NCBI RefSeq assembly: GCF_040549485.1
Contig: NZ_JBEPTK010000005.1
Coordinates: forward strand, 62,001 to 126,000
Reading direction: 5' to 3'
DNA from: Constrictibacter sp. MBR-5
Lineage (GTDB): Bacteria > Pseudomonadota > Alphaproteobacteria > JAJUGE01
DNA: 64,000 nucleotides
In this document: in pieces, positions 28,884-38,911 of the stretch
Layout of the letters: every line of letters starts with the position of its first letter
Position numbering within the stretch: the stretch's first letter is position 1
Program-made: the position numbers and the translations under genes
The notes under the pieces: generated by a model
What the model was told of the DNA's origin: nothing
The model's database searches: none
Seen by the model: only the letters and a program-made list of their open reading frames with translations

Positions 28884-29326
28884 TCCACCTCCATCCGCCG
28901 CCGCGCCGGCAGATTCCGAATGGCGAAGCCGCGCCAGTCGCCGTGCGGCGAAAGGCACTCCGATCCCTTCTCGGCCGGGAGACGCAGGCTCAGGACGCCC
29001 TGGTCCCAGAGCGAAGACCAGCCCGCCACGTCGTTCAGCGCCAGGGCGAGGGCGCGCCGGCGCACGCGGGTCATCACCATCATGTTCACCACGGTGAGCA
29101 GCAGGATCACGCCGCTCGCCAATGCCGCCATCGCCCAGATCCAGTCCGCGGCCAGCCAGACGACCACCACGATCGCCGCGAGGCCGAAGGTCGGCGCCGC
29201 ATTCTCCCACATCACATAGACCGGCGAGCCGGGACGGTTCAGCGGGCGCAGGTCCACCCCCACATCCACCCGCCGTTCAGCTTCCGCGACCCGGATCCGC
29301 TCGTGCAGCGCCTCGTCACGCCTCAT
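28880..29326 (-). CDS. Two-helix membrane protein embedded in the lut operon
   Basis: 148 residues. After a charged, amphipathic N-terminus (MRRDEALHERIRVAEAERRV) come two adjacent membrane helices (FGLAAIVVVVWLAADWIWAMAAL and SGVILLLTVVNMMVMT), then a basic turn and a soluble tail with GWSSLWDQGVLSLRLP. No family is recognised. It overlaps lutB at its start and lutC at its end by four bases each, so it must be co-translated with them. It might anchor the lactate dehydrogenase complex to the membrane, but this is inferred from position only. Confidence 0.75.
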   Translation of the reverse strand: MRRDEALHERIRVAEAERRVDVGVDLRPLNRPGSPVYVMWENAAPTFGLAAIVVVVWLAADWIWAMAALASGVILLLTVVNMMVMTRVRRRALALALNDVAGWSSLWDQGVLSLRLPAEKGSECLSPHGDWRGFAIRNLPARRRMEVE

Positions 29327-30756
29327 CGCGCCCGCGCCTTGCGTTGCCGCGCCGCCCATTGCTGCTGGAAGGTGCCGCCCTCCGGGGCGGGCATGTCGCG
29401 CACCGACGTCCAGCCGCCGGCGAAGGGCAGGGTGCGGAAGCGCCCCGCACGACGGCCGAGGCCGCCGAGGAAGCCCACCGCCACGGCCGTCGCCATGCGG
29501 TAGAGCCGGGGCCGCGTCGCGAGCCACGTCCAGGCCTTCAGGCCGTAGCGGGCGGTGTTCGGCTCCAGGTGCCGCTCGAACTCGCGCTCCCGCCAGTGCC
29601 GCATCATCTTCGGCAGCGGGATGCGCACCGGGCACACCTCCTCGCACTTGCCGCAGAGGGTGGAGGCGTTCGGCAGCAGCTTCGCCTCGTCGATGCCGAT
29701 CAGCGCCGGGGTCAGCACGACGCCCATCGGACCCGGATAGACCCAGCCGTAGGCGTGGCCGCCGATCTGGTGATAGACGGGGCAGTTGTTCATGCAGGCG
29801 CCGCAGCGGATGCAGCGCAGCATGTCCTGGAACTCGCCGCCGATCATGGCGCTGCGGCCGTTGTCGAGCAGCACGACGTGGTACTCGCCCGGGCCGTCAA
29901 GGTCCTCGGCGCGGCGCGGCCCGGTCGAGACCGTGGTGTAGACCGACATCTCCTGGCCCGTGGCCGAGCGCGCAAGCACGCGCAGCATGGTCGACAGGTC
30001 TTCCAGGGTGGGGACGACCTTTTCCAGGCTGGCGAGGACGATGTGCGCCTTGGGCAGCGTCTGGGTCAGGTCGCCGTTGCCCTCGTTGGTCACGATGACC
30101 GAGGAGCCGGTTTCGGCGATCAGGAAGTTGGCGCCGGTGATGCCGACGTCGGCCTCCAGGAAGCGGCGGCGCAGGATGGTGCGCGCCTCGGCCAGCATCG
30201 CGCGCGGCTCGGTCAGCGGGCGGTCGGCGTCGAGATCCTTGTGATGCTCGCGGAACGCCTTGGCGACGCCTTCGGTCGTGACGTGGATCGCCGGCGCGAT
30301 GATGTGGCTCGGCGTCTCGTGGCGCAGCTGGATGATGTACTCGCCGAGGTCGGTCTCGACCGGCTCGATGCCGTTCTTCTCCAGATGGTCGTTCAGCATG
30401 ATCTCCTCGGCGATCATGCTCTTGCCCTTGGTGACCGTCTTGGCCCCCAGGTCGCGGCAGAGACCGAGGATCGTCTCGCGCGCCTCTTCGGCCGTGCGGC
30501 ACCAGTGCACCTTGCCGCCGTTCTCGATCACCTTCCGCTCGAAGCGCTCGAGGTAGTAGTCGATGTGCTCCAGCGTGTGGTTCTTGATGTCGCGCGCCGC
30601 GTCGCGCAGCGCGTCGAACTCCGGCACGTCGGCGGCGGCACGGACGCGCGCCTGGGAAAAGCCGCCCGCCAGCTTGCGCAGCTCCGACTGCAGGTCGGAG
30701 TCGTGCATCGCCTTGTGGGCGTTCTCCTTGAAGTTGGCCGCACCCATCAGCGTCAC
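29323..30756 (-). CDS. lutB: LutB-like iron-sulfur lactate oxidation protein
   Basis: 477 residues. An N-terminal LUD-type region (ETGSSVIVTNEGNGDLTQTLPKAHIVL) is followed by two 4Fe-4S motifs, CIRCGACMNNCPVYHQIGGH and CGKCEEVCPVRIPLPKMM, then a basic C-terminal tail. LutB transfers electrons from L-lactate oxidation. It overlaps lutA upstream and the membrane-protein gene downstream. The length matches the family. Confidence 0.94.
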   Translation of the reverse strand: MTLMGAANFKENAHKAMHDSDLQSELRKLAGGFSQARVRAAADVPEFDALRDAARDIKNHTLEHIDYYLERFERKVIENGGKVHWCRTAEEARETILGLCRDLGAKTVTKGKSMIAEEIMLNDHLEKNGIEPVETDLGEYIIQLRHETPSHIIAPAIHVTTEGVAKAFREHHKDLDADRPLTEPRAMLAEARTILRRRFLEADVGITGANFLIAETGSSVIVTNEGNGDLTQTLPKAHIVLASLEKVVPTLEDLSTMLRVLARSATGQEMSVYTTVSTGPRRAEDLDGPGEYHVVLLDNGRSAMIGGEFQDMLRCIRCGACMNNCPVYHQIGGHAYGWVYPGPMGVVLTPALIGIDEAKLLPNASTLCGKCEEVCPVRIPLPKMMRHWREREFERHLEPNTARYGLKAWTWLATRPRLYRMATAVAVGFLGGLGRRAGRFRTLPFAGGWTSVRDMPAPEGGTFQQQWAARQRKARAR

Positions 30757-31535
30757 GGCTTGCGCCCTCCGGCAGTGCCTTCGCCGATAGCGGGGCCGTC
30801 GGCCATGCCGGCCAGCACCTCGGCGACGTGCCGCGACTTCACCGGCGATCCCTCGCGCGTCAGCTTGCCGGCCATGTTGAGCAGGCAGCCGAGGTCGCCC
30901 GCCAGCAGGGTGCCGGCGCCGCTGGCGCCGATGTCGGCGGACTTGCGGCGGACCATGGCGTCGGAAATCTCCGGATACTTCACGCAGAAGGTACCGCCGA
31001 AGCCGCAGCAGACCTCCGGCTCCGCCATTTCGGTCAGGGTCAGACCCTCCACCCCGGCGAGCAGCTTGCGCGGCTGGGCCTTGATGCCGAGTTCGCGCAG
31101 GCCGGAGCAGGAATCGTGGTAGGTGACCGAGCCGTCGAAGCGTGCCGCGACCGTATCGACGCCGCAGACGTCGGTGAGGAACGAGATCAGCTCGTAGGTG
31201 CGGCGGGCGAGGTCGCGCGCCTGCTCGGCGAGTACCGGCTCATCGGCGAATAGGTCGGGGTAATGGTGGCTGATCATCCCGGCGCAGGAGCCGGACGGCG
31301 CCACGACGTAGTCGAAGCCCTTGAAGGCCTCCAGCACGCCACGGGCGATGCGCTTGGCGTCGGCGCGGTCGCCGGAATTGTACGGCGGCTGGCCGCAGCA
31401 GGTCTGCGCGGCCGGGACGGCGACCGTGCAGCCGGCATCCTCCAACAGCTTCACCGCCGCCATTCCGACGCTGGGCCGGAACAGGTCGACGAGGCAAGTG
31501 ACGAACAATGCGACGTTTTTCGGCTGGCTGGGCAT
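30753..31535 (-). CDS. lutA: LutA-like Fe-S oxidoreductase (CCG domains)
   Basis: 260 residues from ATG 31535 (PSQPKNVALFVTCLVDLFRPSVG). Two cysteine-rich CCG domains are visible: CCGQPPYNSGD with GSCAGMI, and CCGFGGTFCVKYPEIS after YHDSCSGLRELG. GlpC/LutA proteins bind Fe-S or related cofactors in lactate or glycolate oxidation. It is the first gene of the lut unit; the 119 bases before it separate it from the Lrp-type gene on the same strand. Confidence 0.93.
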   Translation of the reverse strand: MPSQPKNVALFVTCLVDLFRPSVGMAAVKLLEDAGCTVAVPAAQTCCGQPPYNSGDRADAKRIARGVLEAFKGFDYVVAPSGSCAGMISHHYPDLFADEPVLAEQARDLARRTYELISFLTDVCGVDTVAARFDGSVTYHDSCSGLRELGIKAQPRKLLAGVEGLTLTEMAEPEVCCGFGGTFCVKYPEISDAMVRRKSADIGASGAGTLLAGDLGCLLNMAGKLTREGSPVKSRHVAEVLAGMADGPAIGEGTAGGRKP

Positions 31536-31654
31536 GGCTGCGGCGCGCTGGCCCCGTTCTTCTCGGGCGGGGCTGAAGAATGGGCGTGAGGACCGGGCGA
31601 GGCAAGCGCGACGGATGGGAGCGCCCTTAGACCGGGGTCGTCTCTCGTGGGTCG

Positions 31655-32125
31655 TCAATCCAGCGGCAGGGCGGTCAGGTACTTCACCTGCTTGAGCGCG
31701 AAGCTGGACTTGATGCTGGCGACGCCCGGCACGCGGGTGAGGTGATCCATGAGGAAACGCTGGAACGCCTCCAGGTCCGGCACGACGACCCGCAGCAGAT
31801 AGTCGGCGTCGCCGGTCATCAGGTAGCATTCCATGACCTCCGGCCGCTCCTGCACGGCGGTTTCGAAGGTTTCCAGGGCACGTTCCACCTGACGTTCGAG
31901 CGTCACTTGAACGAAGACGCTGACCGGCAGGCCGACCGCACCCGGATCGACCAGGCCGACATAGCGCCGCACGATCCCGCGCTCCTCCAGGTCGCGCACC
32001 CGGCGCAGGCAGGGCGACGGCGACAGCCCGACCGCCTGGGCCAACTCGACGTTGGGGATCCGGGCGTTCTCCTGGAGCACCCGGAGAATTCGGCGATCGA
32101 TCGCGTCGAGCGGCGCGGTGGGCAT
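31655..32125 (-). CDS. Lrp/AsnC-family transcriptional regulator
   Basis: 156 residues from ATG 32125. The N-terminal helix-turn-helix ([47 protein letters not shown]) is followed by the RAM ligand-binding domain ([29 protein letters not shown]). It is divergent from the 2-oxoacid dehydrogenase E1 gene with 134 bases between starts. This resembles the mdeR-mdeB or bkdR arrangement in which an amino-acid-responsive regulator controls a dehydrogenase for the matching 2-oxoacid. Confidence 0.93.
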   Translation of the reverse strand: MPTAPLDAIDRRILRVLQENARIPNVELAQAVGLSPSPCLRRVRDLEERGIVRRYVGLVDPGAVGLPVSVFVQVTLERQVERALETFETAVQERPEVMECYLMTGDADYLLRVVVPDLEAFQRFLMDHLTRVPGVASIKSSFALKQVKYLTALPLD

Positions 32126-32259
32126 AATCTGTCGTCCGTGCGGCGTCCGGTGGAGGAAGATTGCGCAAACTAGCGCTGCCGGGACCGACTTCGCAACGCA
32201 GGCCTGGCCGAGACGCACTATATTTGGAGGCAACCCAAGCACCTGCCGAGGGATCCGCC

Positions 32260-34620
32260 ATGTCGCCCGCCCGCTCGACCGCGCTGAAGACGATCGATCA
32301 CGATGCCGAAGCGGCCGCGGACAGCGGTACCGACCGGGATGAGATCGCCTGCCTGCGGGCGCTGCAGCGCAAGATCCTCTGGCTGTCGTCGTGGATGATC
32401 CACAACGCCAACCACCTGCGCCCCAATCCGGACGGGGTGAAGGTCGGCGGCCATCAGGCGTCGAGCGCCTCGGTGTCGACGCTGATGACGGCCCTCTACA
32501 TGTCGGTGCTGAAGCCGGAGGACCGGGTCGCGGTGAAGCCGCACGCCAGCCCGATCTTCCACGCGATCCAGTACCTGCTCGGCCGCCAGACCCGCGACAA
32601 GCTGGAGAATTTCCGCGCGCTCGGCGGCGCCCAGTCCTACCCGTCGCGCACCAAGGACGTGGACGACGTCGACTTCTCGACCGGTTCGGTCGGCCTCGGT
32701 GTCGCAATGACCGTGTTCGCCTCGATGGTGCAGGACTATGTCCGCGCTCGCCGCGCCGAGAACGCGGCACCGGCCGGCCGCATGGTGGCGATCGTCGGCG
32801 ATGCCGAACTGGACGAAGGCAACGTGTTCGAGGCCCTGCTGGAGGGCTGGAAGCACGACGTGCGGAACCTCTGGTGGATCATCGACTATAACCGCCAGAG
32901 TCTTGATTCCGTTGTGAACGACCGGCTGTTCGGGCGCTTCGACGGGCTGTTCCGCAGCATGGGCTGGAACGTCATCGTTCTGAAGTACGGCAAGCGGCTG
33001 GAGGCGGCCTTCGCCGGCCCCGACGGCGAGCGGTTGCGCGACTGGATCGACGAGTGCCCCAACAGCCTCTACTCGGCGCTGGTCTTCAAGGGCGGCGCGG
33101 CCTGGCGCACGGAACTGGAGAAGGACCTGGGCGACGTGCCCGGGATCCGGCAGATCCTCGACAGTCACGACGACGACGCCCTCGCGGTCCTGATGACCAA
33201 CCTCGCCGGCCACGACATGGAGAGCGTGCTGGAGGCCTTCCGGTCGGTGACCGACGACCGCCCGACCTGCTTCCTCGCCTACACCATCAAGGGCATGGGC
33301 CTGCCGTTCGCGGGCCACAAGGACAACCATGCCGGCCTGATGAACCCCGACCAGATGGCCGCCTTCAAGCAGAGCATGAAGATCGGCGACGGGCAGGAGT
33401 GGGACGCCTTCGCCGGCCTCGACCTGCCGGAGGAGACGCTGCGCGCCTACCTCGACCGGGTGCCGTTCCGCACCGAGCGGCCGCGCCGGCACATGGCCTC
33501 GACGGTGCCCGTGGAGATCGAGACGCCGACGGGCGCGCGGATGTCGACGCAGGAGGGTTTCGGCAAGATTCTCAACGCGTTGGGAAAATCCGATAATCCT
33601 CTCTCGCAGAAGGTGGTGACCACGTCGCCGGACGTGACGGTGTCGACCAATCTCGGCGGCTGGGTGAACCAGCGCGGCATCTTCTCGCGCAGCGAACGCC
33701 AGGACACGTTCCGCGAGGTGCAGGTCGTCTCCGCCCAGCGCTGGGGCCAGTCGCCGCGCGGCCAGCATTTCGAACTGGGCATCGCCGAGCACAATCTGTT
33801 CCTGATGCTGGGCGCCGCCGGCCTATCGCACGCCCTGTTCGGCGAGCGGATGCTGCCGGTCGGGACCCTGTACGACCCGTTCATCAATCGCGGCCTCGAC
33901 GCGCTGAACTACGCGCTCTACCAGGACGCGCGCTTCATGGTGGTGGCCACGCCGTCCGGCGTGACCCTGGCGCCGGAGGGTGGGGCGCATCAGTCGATCA
34001 ACACGCCGCTGGTCGGCATCGGCCTGCCGGGCCTGTCCTATTTCGAGCCGTCCTATGTGGACGAACTGGCGGCGATCATGCGCTGGGGCTTCGCCCACAT
34101 GCAGGCGCCGGACGGTGGCTCGCTCTATCTGCGCCTGTCGACCCGGCCGCTGGCGCAGCCGGAGCGGTCGATCGACGAAGCCCTCGCGGATGAGATCATC
34201 GAGGGCGCCTACTGGGCCGTGCCGCCGGCACCGGGTGCCGAACTGGCGCTGGTCTACACCGGCGCAATGGCCCCCGATGCGGTCGCGGCGCACGCCGCCG
34301 TGCTGGACGACGTACCGGGCGCCGGCCTGCTGGCCGTGACGTCGCCGGACCGGCTCTACGAGGGGTGGCGCGCCGACGGTGCCGACTCGCACGCCGCCGG
34401 CCTGCTCGATGTCCTGGCGCCGGACGCGAAGCTGGTCAGCGTCATCGACGGCCACCCGGCGACGCTGGGCTGGCTCGGCTCCGTCTGCGGGCATCGCATC
34501 CGGCCGCTCGGAGTCACAGAATTCGGCCAGTCGGGTTCGGTCTCCGACCTGCACCGCATCAACGGCATCGACACGGACGGCATCGTCGATGCCGTGGCGC
34601 GGGTGCTGCTCGGCCGCTGA
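32260..34620 (+). CDS. Homodimeric-type 2-oxoacid (pyruvate-like) dehydrogenase E1
   Basis: 786 residues, thiamine-diphosphate-dependent, of the AceE/MdeB type. The cofactor motif [32 protein letters not shown] is intact. [14 protein letters not shown] and the transketolase-like C-terminal halves ([19 protein letters not shown]) also fit. It is about 100 residues shorter than E. coli AceE, closer to MdeB of methionine catabolism, which oxidises 2-oxobutyrate. A divergent Lrp gene supports an amino-acid-breakdown role. No E2 or E3 gene is adjacent. The ATG at 32260 has GAGGGA upstream. Confidence 0.88.
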   Translation: MSPARSTALKTIDHDAEAAADSGTDRDEIACLRALQRKILWLSSWMIHNANHLRPNPDGVKVGGHQASSASVSTLMTALYMSVLKPEDRVAVKPHASPIFHAIQYLLGRQTRDKLENFRALGGAQSYPSRTKDVDDVDFSTGSVGLGVAMTVFASMVQDYVRARRAENAAPAGRMVAIVGDAELDEGNVFEALLEGWKHDVRNLWWIIDYNRQSLDSVVNDRLFGRFDGLFRSMGWNVIVLKYGKRLEAAFAGPDGERLRDWIDECPNSLYSALVFKGGAAWRTELEKDLGDVPGIRQILDSHDDDALAVLMTNLAGHDMESVLEAFRSVTDDRPTCFLAYTIKGMGLPFAGHKDNHAGLMNPDQMAAFKQSMKIGDGQEWDAFAGLDLPEETLRAYLDRVPFRTERPRRHMASTVPVEIETPTGARMSTQEGFGKILNALGKSDNPLSQKVVTTSPDVTVSTNLGGWVNQRGIFSRSERQDTFREVQVVSAQRWGQSPRGQHFELGIAEHNLFLMLGAAGLSHALFGERMLPVGTLYDPFINRGLDALNYALYQDARFMVVATPSGVTLAPEGGAHQSINTPLVGIGLPGLSYFEPSYVDELAAIMRWGFAHMQAPDGGSLYLRLSTRPLAQPERSIDEALADEIIEGAYWAVPPAPGAELALVYTGAMAPDAVAAHAAVLDDVPGAGLLAVTSPDRLYEGWRADGADSHAAGLLDVLAPDAKLVSVIDGHPATLGWLGSVCGHRIRPLGVTEFGQSGSVSDLHRINGIDTDGIVDAVARVLLGR

Positions 34621-34722
34621 GGGGGCAGCTGTGGACAGCTTCGGAGCGCCCGCTCAGGCGGCGCTTGAACGCCGGCGACCGTCTCCGTAAGGTCCGCGCC
34701 TCGCGAAACCAGAGAGCAGCCG

Positions 34723-34914
34723 ATGCGCGCCTTCGAGGGACAGAAGTCCGACAACCGCCCGATCAAGCGGGACGCGCGCGAGAAGCGTGCCCAGCTCGAC
34801 ATGCTCAAGCAGCGGCTCGCGACCATGAAGTCGCACGAGAGCCCGGCCCTGCGCCAGTCGATGGAAAAGAAGATCGCCGAGCTGGAGACGGAACTGGGCG
34901 GCAAGGCGCGCTGA
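34723..34914 (+). CDS. Small coiled-coil protein, unknown
   Basis: 63 residues, highly charged, almost entirely helical by composition (KRDAREKRAQLDMLKQRLAT and SMEKKIAELETELGG), with heptad-like hydrophobic spacing. The ATG has GAGAGCA upstream. It lies between the E1 gene and serS, with about 100 and 90 bases on either side. No family is recognised. Confidence 0.6.
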   Translation: MRAFEGQKSDNRPIKRDAREKRAQLDMLKQRLATMKSHESPALRQSMEKKIAELETELGGKAR

Positions 34915-35002
34915 GGCGCGTCGGAAGTCGGGCTGCGGCGGTGGACGGTCGGGGGTGGCGCCGGTATAAGGGCCAGTCCCGTAGCTCTGCGAAACAGGTT
35001 CC

Positions 35003-36283
35003 ATGCTCGACATCCGATGGATCCGGGACGACCCCGCTGCGTTCGATCAGGCGCTCGCCAGGCGCGGCATGGATGCCGCCTCGGAGTCGGTGCTGTCGCT
35101 CGACCGCGACCGGCGCGCGGCGCAGACGCGCTTCCAGGAACTGCAGCAGCGCCGCAACGACGTGTCGAAGCGGGTCGGCCAGGCGAAATCCAAGGGCGAG
35201 GATGCCGCACCGCTGATCGCCGAAGTCGGTCGCCTCAAGGACGACGTGCAGGCGGTCGAGGAAGAGGAACGCGCCCTCGGGAAGCGGCTCGACGAGATGT
35301 TGGCGGCGTTTCCGAACGCGCCCGCAGACGACGTGCCCGTCGGCCCGGATGAGAGCGCCAATGTCGAGATCCGCCGCGTCGGCGAGCCGCGCGCGTTCGA
35401 CTTCACGCCGCTCGACCATGTCGCGGTCGGTGAGAAGCTCGGCCTGATGGATTTCGAGCGCGCCTCCAAGCTGTCCGGCGCGCGGTTCGTCGTGCTCAGC
35501 GGACCGCTGGCGCGGATGGAGCGGGCGCTGGCCGCCTTCATGCTCGACATCCACACGCGCGAGTTCGGCTATACCGAGGTGGCGCCGCCGCTGCTGGTGC
35601 GCGACGACGCGCTGTTCGGGTCCGGCCAGCTGCCGAAGTTCGCCGACGACCTGTTCCGCACCGAGGAAGGCTTCTGGCTGATCCCGACGGCCGAGGTGCC
35701 GCTGGCCAATCTCGTCGCCGGGGAGATCCTGGACGAGGAGGCGCTGCCGCTGCGCTTCACGGCGGCGACGCCCTGTTTCCGCTCCGAGGCGGGCTCCGCC
35801 GGGCGCGACACACGCGGCATGATCCGCCAGCATCAGTTCACCAAGGTCGAGCTGATCAGCGTGACGGCGCCCGAGCAGTCCGACGCCGAGCAGGAGCGCA
35901 TGACCGGCGCGGCCGAAACCGTGCTGCAGCGGTTGGGCCTGCCCTATCGCGTGGTGACGCTCTGCACGGGCGACATGGGTTTCGCCGCGCGCCGCACCTT
36001 CGACATCGAGGTGTGGCTGCCGGGGCAGGGGGCCTATCGCGAAATATCCAGCTGCTCGACCTGCGGGGACTTCCAGGCGCGGCGCATGAACGCGCGGGCG
36101 CGCCGCAAGGGCGAGAAAGGCACCCGCTTCGTCCATACGCTGAACGGCTCCGGCCTCGCCGTCGGCCGCACGATGGTGGCGATCCTGGAGAACTACCAGC
36201 AGGCGGACGGCTCGGTCGTCGTGCCCGAGGCGCTGCGGCCCTATCTCGGCGGCGATGCCGTGATCGGCGGTGCGGATGCTTAA
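35003..36283 (+). CDS. serS: Seryl-tRNA synthetase
   Basis: 426-residue class II synthetase charging tRNA(Ser). The N-terminal tRNA-binding coiled coil (residues about 30-105) precedes the catalytic core with motif 2 ([26 protein letters not shown]) and motif 3 ([19 protein letters not shown]). [19 protein letters not shown] is the serine-binding region. Its end overlaps the surE start by eight bases, so it heads a serS-surE-pcm-nlpD operon. Confidence 0.97.
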   Translation: MLDIRWIRDDPAAFDQALARRGMDAASESVLSLDRDRRAAQTRFQELQQRRNDVSKRVGQAKSKGEDAAPLIAEVGRLKDDVQAVEEEERALGKRLDEMLAAFPNAPADDVPVGPDESANVEIRRVGEPRAFDFTPLDHVAVGEKLGLMDFERASKLSGARFVVLSGPLARMERALAAFMLDIHTREFGYTEVAPPLLVRDDALFGSGQLPKFADDLFRTEEGFWLIPTAEVPLANLVAGEILDEEALPLRFTAATPCFRSEAGSAGRDTRGMIRQHQFTKVELISVTAPEQSDAEQERMTGAAETVLQRLGLPYRVVTLCTGDMGFAARRTFDIEVWLPGQGAYREISSCSTCGDFQARRMNARARRKGEKGTRFVHTLNGSGLAVGRTMVAILENYQQADGSVVVPEALRPYLGGDAVIGGADA

Positions 36284-37058
36284 GGAGCCGCTCGACCTCT
36301 CCAAGGCGCGGATCCTGATCTCGAACGACGACGGCATCCACGCGCCGGGCCTGAAGCATCTCGAGAAGATCGCCCGCAGCCTGTCGAAGGACGTGTGGGT
36401 GGTCGCGCCGGAGGACGAGCAGAGTGCGGCCAGCCATTCGCTGACCCTGCGCCGGCCGCTGCGCATCCGCAAGCTCTCGCGCCGCCGCTACGCCGTCGAC
36501 GGCACGCCGACCGATTCCGTCCTGCTTGCCGTCACCCAGGTGATGAAGGATCATCCGCCGGACATCGTCCTGTCGGGGATCAACCGCGGCGGGAACATGG
36601 GCGGAGACGTCATCTATTCGGGCACGGTCGCGGCCGCGATGGAGGCGACGCTGCTGGGCATACCGGCGATCGCTCTGAGCCAGCACATCCCGCCCGGCGG
36701 CAATCCGCGCTGGGCGACGGCGGAGGCGCATGCGGCCGACGTCATCCGCCGGGTGGCCGACGCACGCTGGCCCGACGGCGTGCTGATCAACATCAACTTC
36801 CCCGACGTCGCCGCCGACGACGTGACCGGCGTGCGCGTCACGACCCAGGGCCGGCGCAAGCCCGGCGGGCTGATCCAGGAGGGCAAGGACCCGGCTGGCC
36901 GGCCGTACTTCTGGATCGGTACGGCGCGCGCCTTCGCCGACCATGCCGAGGGTACCGACCTGGAGACGGTCTATGGCGGCGGCATCTCGGTGACGCCGCT
37001 CTACATGGACCTGACCCACCGGACCACCGTCGACGCGCTGCGGAAGGTGATCGGGTGA
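36276..37058 (+). CDS. surE: 5'/3'-nucleotidase SurE
   Basis: 260-residue metal-dependent nucleotidase of stationary-phase survival. The N-terminal motif [13 protein letters not shown] has the Asp-Asp pair, [20 protein letters not shown] follows, and length is normal. ATG 36276 inside the serS end is preferred; GTG 36270 would add two residues. The stop overlaps the pcm GTG (GTGA). Confidence 0.95.
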   Translation: MLKEPLDLSKARILISNDDGIHAPGLKHLEKIARSLSKDVWVVAPEDEQSAASHSLTLRRPLRIRKLSRRRYAVDGTPTDSVLLAVTQVMKDHPPDIVLSGINRGGNMGGDVIYSGTVAAAMEATLLGIPAIALSQHIPPGGNPRWATAEAHAADVIRRVADARWPDGVLININFPDVAADDVTGVRVTTQGRRKPGGLIQEGKDPAGRPYFWIGTARAFADHAEGTDLETVYGGGISVTPLYMDLTHRTTVDALRKVIG

Positions 37059-37783
37059 CGCTTGCCGCGCGGAAGATCCGGCTGATCATCATGCTCCGGC
37101 AGGCGGGCATCACCGACCCCCGCGTGCTGTCCGCGATCGAGCTGGTGCCGCGCGAGATCTTCGTGCCGGAAATCTTCCGCGACCAAGCCTACGAGAACGT
37201 GGCATTGCCGATCGGCCACGGCCAGACCATCAGCCAGCCCGTCGTGGTCGGCCTGATGACCCAGGCGCTGCAGATCGGCGAGCGCATGAAGGTGCTGGAG
37301 ATCGGCACCGGCTCCGGCTACCAGACGGCGATCCTGTCGAAGCTCTGCCGGCGCGTCTACACGGTGGAGCGGCACCGGCCGCTGCTGCGCGACGCCGAGG
37401 CGCGACTGGAGCAGCTCGGCCTGCGCAACGTGACGACGCGCTACGGCGACGGGTCCGAGGGCTGGCGACCGGTGGCGCCGTTCGACCGTATCCTCGCCGC
37501 TGCGGCGGCCGCCGAGGTGCCGGCCAATCTCGCCGACCAACTCGCCGAGGGCGGCGTCATGATCACGCCGGTCGGCACCCGCCGCGACGACCAGCGCCTG
37601 GTGCGCGTCACGCGCGACGCGAGCGGCTTCAAGACCGAGGAGATGGTGCGGGTGCATTTCGTGCCGCTGGTGCCGTCGGTCGGCGAAGCGGACAACGGAT
37701 CCGAGCACAGGCCCGAGAGCGGGCCCGAAAGTGCGGTGCCGGGCACCGCGCCGCCCAGCCGGTCCGAGGGAGGGGCGCAATGA
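37055..37783 (+). CDS. pcm: Protein-L-isoaspartate O-methyltransferase
   Basis: 242 residues. It repairs isoaspartyl damage using SAM. The motifs LPIGHGQTISQPVVVGLMTQAL, KVLEIGTGSGYQTAILSKL and YGDGSEGW are typical. About 35 residues beyond the usual end (SVGEADNGSEHRPESG onward) are acidic then Pro/Ser-rich and not conserved. The GTG start overlaps surE and the stop overlaps the nlpD-like ATG, so translation is coupled on both sides. Confidence 0.95.
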   Translation: MTLAARKIRLIIMLRQAGITDPRVLSAIELVPREIFVPEIFRDQAYENVALPIGHGQTISQPVVVGLMTQALQIGERMKVLEIGTGSGYQTAILSKLCRRVYTVERHRPLLRDAEARLEQLGLRNVTTRYGDGSEGWRPVAPFDRILAAAAAAEVPANLADQLAEGGVMITPVGTRRDDQRLVRVTRDASGFKTEEMVRVHFVPLVPSVGEADNGSEHRPESGPESAVPGTAPPSRSEGGAQ

Positions 37784-38868
37784 CGGTGCGCGCGATCCGG
37801 GCGGGCCTGCGGCTGCTGGCCGTGGCGGTCGTTCCGGCGGCTCTGCTCGCCGGCTGCGGCAACATCTACGTGCCGGCTCCCTCGCGCGGGACGGCGCCGG
37901 TCGCGCCGCCGCCCGCCGCGGGCCAGCCGCTCGACGTGCCGACCGTGACGGTGCAGCGCGGCGACACGCTCTACGGCATTGCGCTGGCCAACCGCGTGCC
38001 GATGCGCGGACTGATCGTCCTGAACAAGCTCGAGCCGCCCTATCGCCTGTCGCCGGGCCAGCAGCTGATCCTGCCGTCGCAGGCGCGGCTGCACACGGTG
38101 GTGCAGGGCGACACCAGCTATTCCATCGCCCGGCGCTATGGCGTCAGCGTGGCCGAACTGGCGGAGCTGAACGCCCTGGACCCGCCGGGGCGCATCCTGC
38201 TGGGACAGCAGCTGGTGATTCCGGGCGTCGAACTGCAGGAGCGGCTGGCGGTGCCGCCCGAGCAGACGACCGCCGTCGCAGTGACGACCGAACGCGCCGT
38301 CGAAGGCGAGCCGCTGCCGCCGTCCACATCGACGTCCACGGCACCGTCGGCGGCCGAGATCGCGGCGCTGCCGTCGCCCTCGCAGCCGGCCGCCGAGCCG
38401 CCGGCGCCGGCATCGTCCGTCAGCCCGCCCGCCGCCGCCGAGCCGGAACCGGCGAAGCCGGCCGCGAAGGCCGCGGCGCGCGACACGGCGCCGTTCATGA
38501 TGCCCGTCCAGGGCAGGCTGCTGTCGGGATACGGGCCCAAGGCCGGCGGCCTGCGGAACGACGGCCTGAACATCGCCGCGGCGCGCGGATCCCCGGTGAA
38601 GGCGGCACGGGACGGCACCGTCGTCTATGCCGGCAACGAACTCCCGGGCTTCGGCAACCTCGTCCTGGTGAAGCACGACCAGGGATGGGTCACCGCCTAC
38701 GGCCACAACGAGACGGTGCTGGTGAAGCGCGGCGATTCGGTCAAGCGCGGCCAGACGATCGGGACGGTCGGCAGCACCGGCAACGTTACCGAGCCGCAGC
38801 TGCATTTCGAGCTGCGCCAGGGCTCCCGCGCCATCGACCCCATGCCCTATGTGAGCACCGGCGCCTGA
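37780..38868 (+). CDS. NlpD-like LysM/LytM lipoprotein (amidase-activator type)
   Basis: 362-residue envelope lipoprotein. The signal peptide ends in lipobox ALLAGC. Two LysM repeats bind peptidoglycan: VQRGDTLYGIALANRVPMRGLIVLN and VVQGDTSYSIARRYGVSVAELAELN. A Pro/Ala-rich linker leads to an M23/LytM domain (LLSGYGPKAGGLRNDGLNIAA ... AYGHNETVLVKRGDSVKRGQ ... LHFELRQ). The first metal-binding His of M23 peptidases is Asn (RNDGLNIA), so it is probably non-catalytic and activates cell-division amidases, like NlpD. It ends the serS-surE-pcm-nlpD operon. Confidence 0.93.
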   Translation: MTVRAIRAGLRLLAVAVVPAALLAGCGNIYVPAPSRGTAPVAPPPAAGQPLDVPTVTVQRGDTLYGIALANRVPMRGLIVLNKLEPPYRLSPGQQLILPSQARLHTVVQGDTSYSIARRYGVSVAELAELNALDPPGRILLGQQLVIPGVELQERLAVPPEQTTAVAVTTERAVEGEPLPPSTSTSTAPSAAEIAALPSPSQPAAEPPAPASSVSPPAAAEPEPAKPAAKAAARDTAPFMMPVQGRLLSGYGPKAGGLRNDGLNIAAARGSPVKAARDGTVVYAGNELPGFGNLVLVKHDQGWVTAYGHNETVLVKRGDSVKRGQTIGTVGSTGNVTEPQLHFELRQGSRAIDPMPYVSTGA

Positions 38869-38911
38869 GGCGCCTGAGGGGGCGGTGGCGCCTTAGGCAC
38901 CGGGCCGTCGG

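Noticed and set aside
32161-32259. Upstream extension of the E1 dehydrogenase frame from 32161
   Set aside because: The added residues are not family-like. ATG 32260 has GAGGGA in place and begins the conserved protein.
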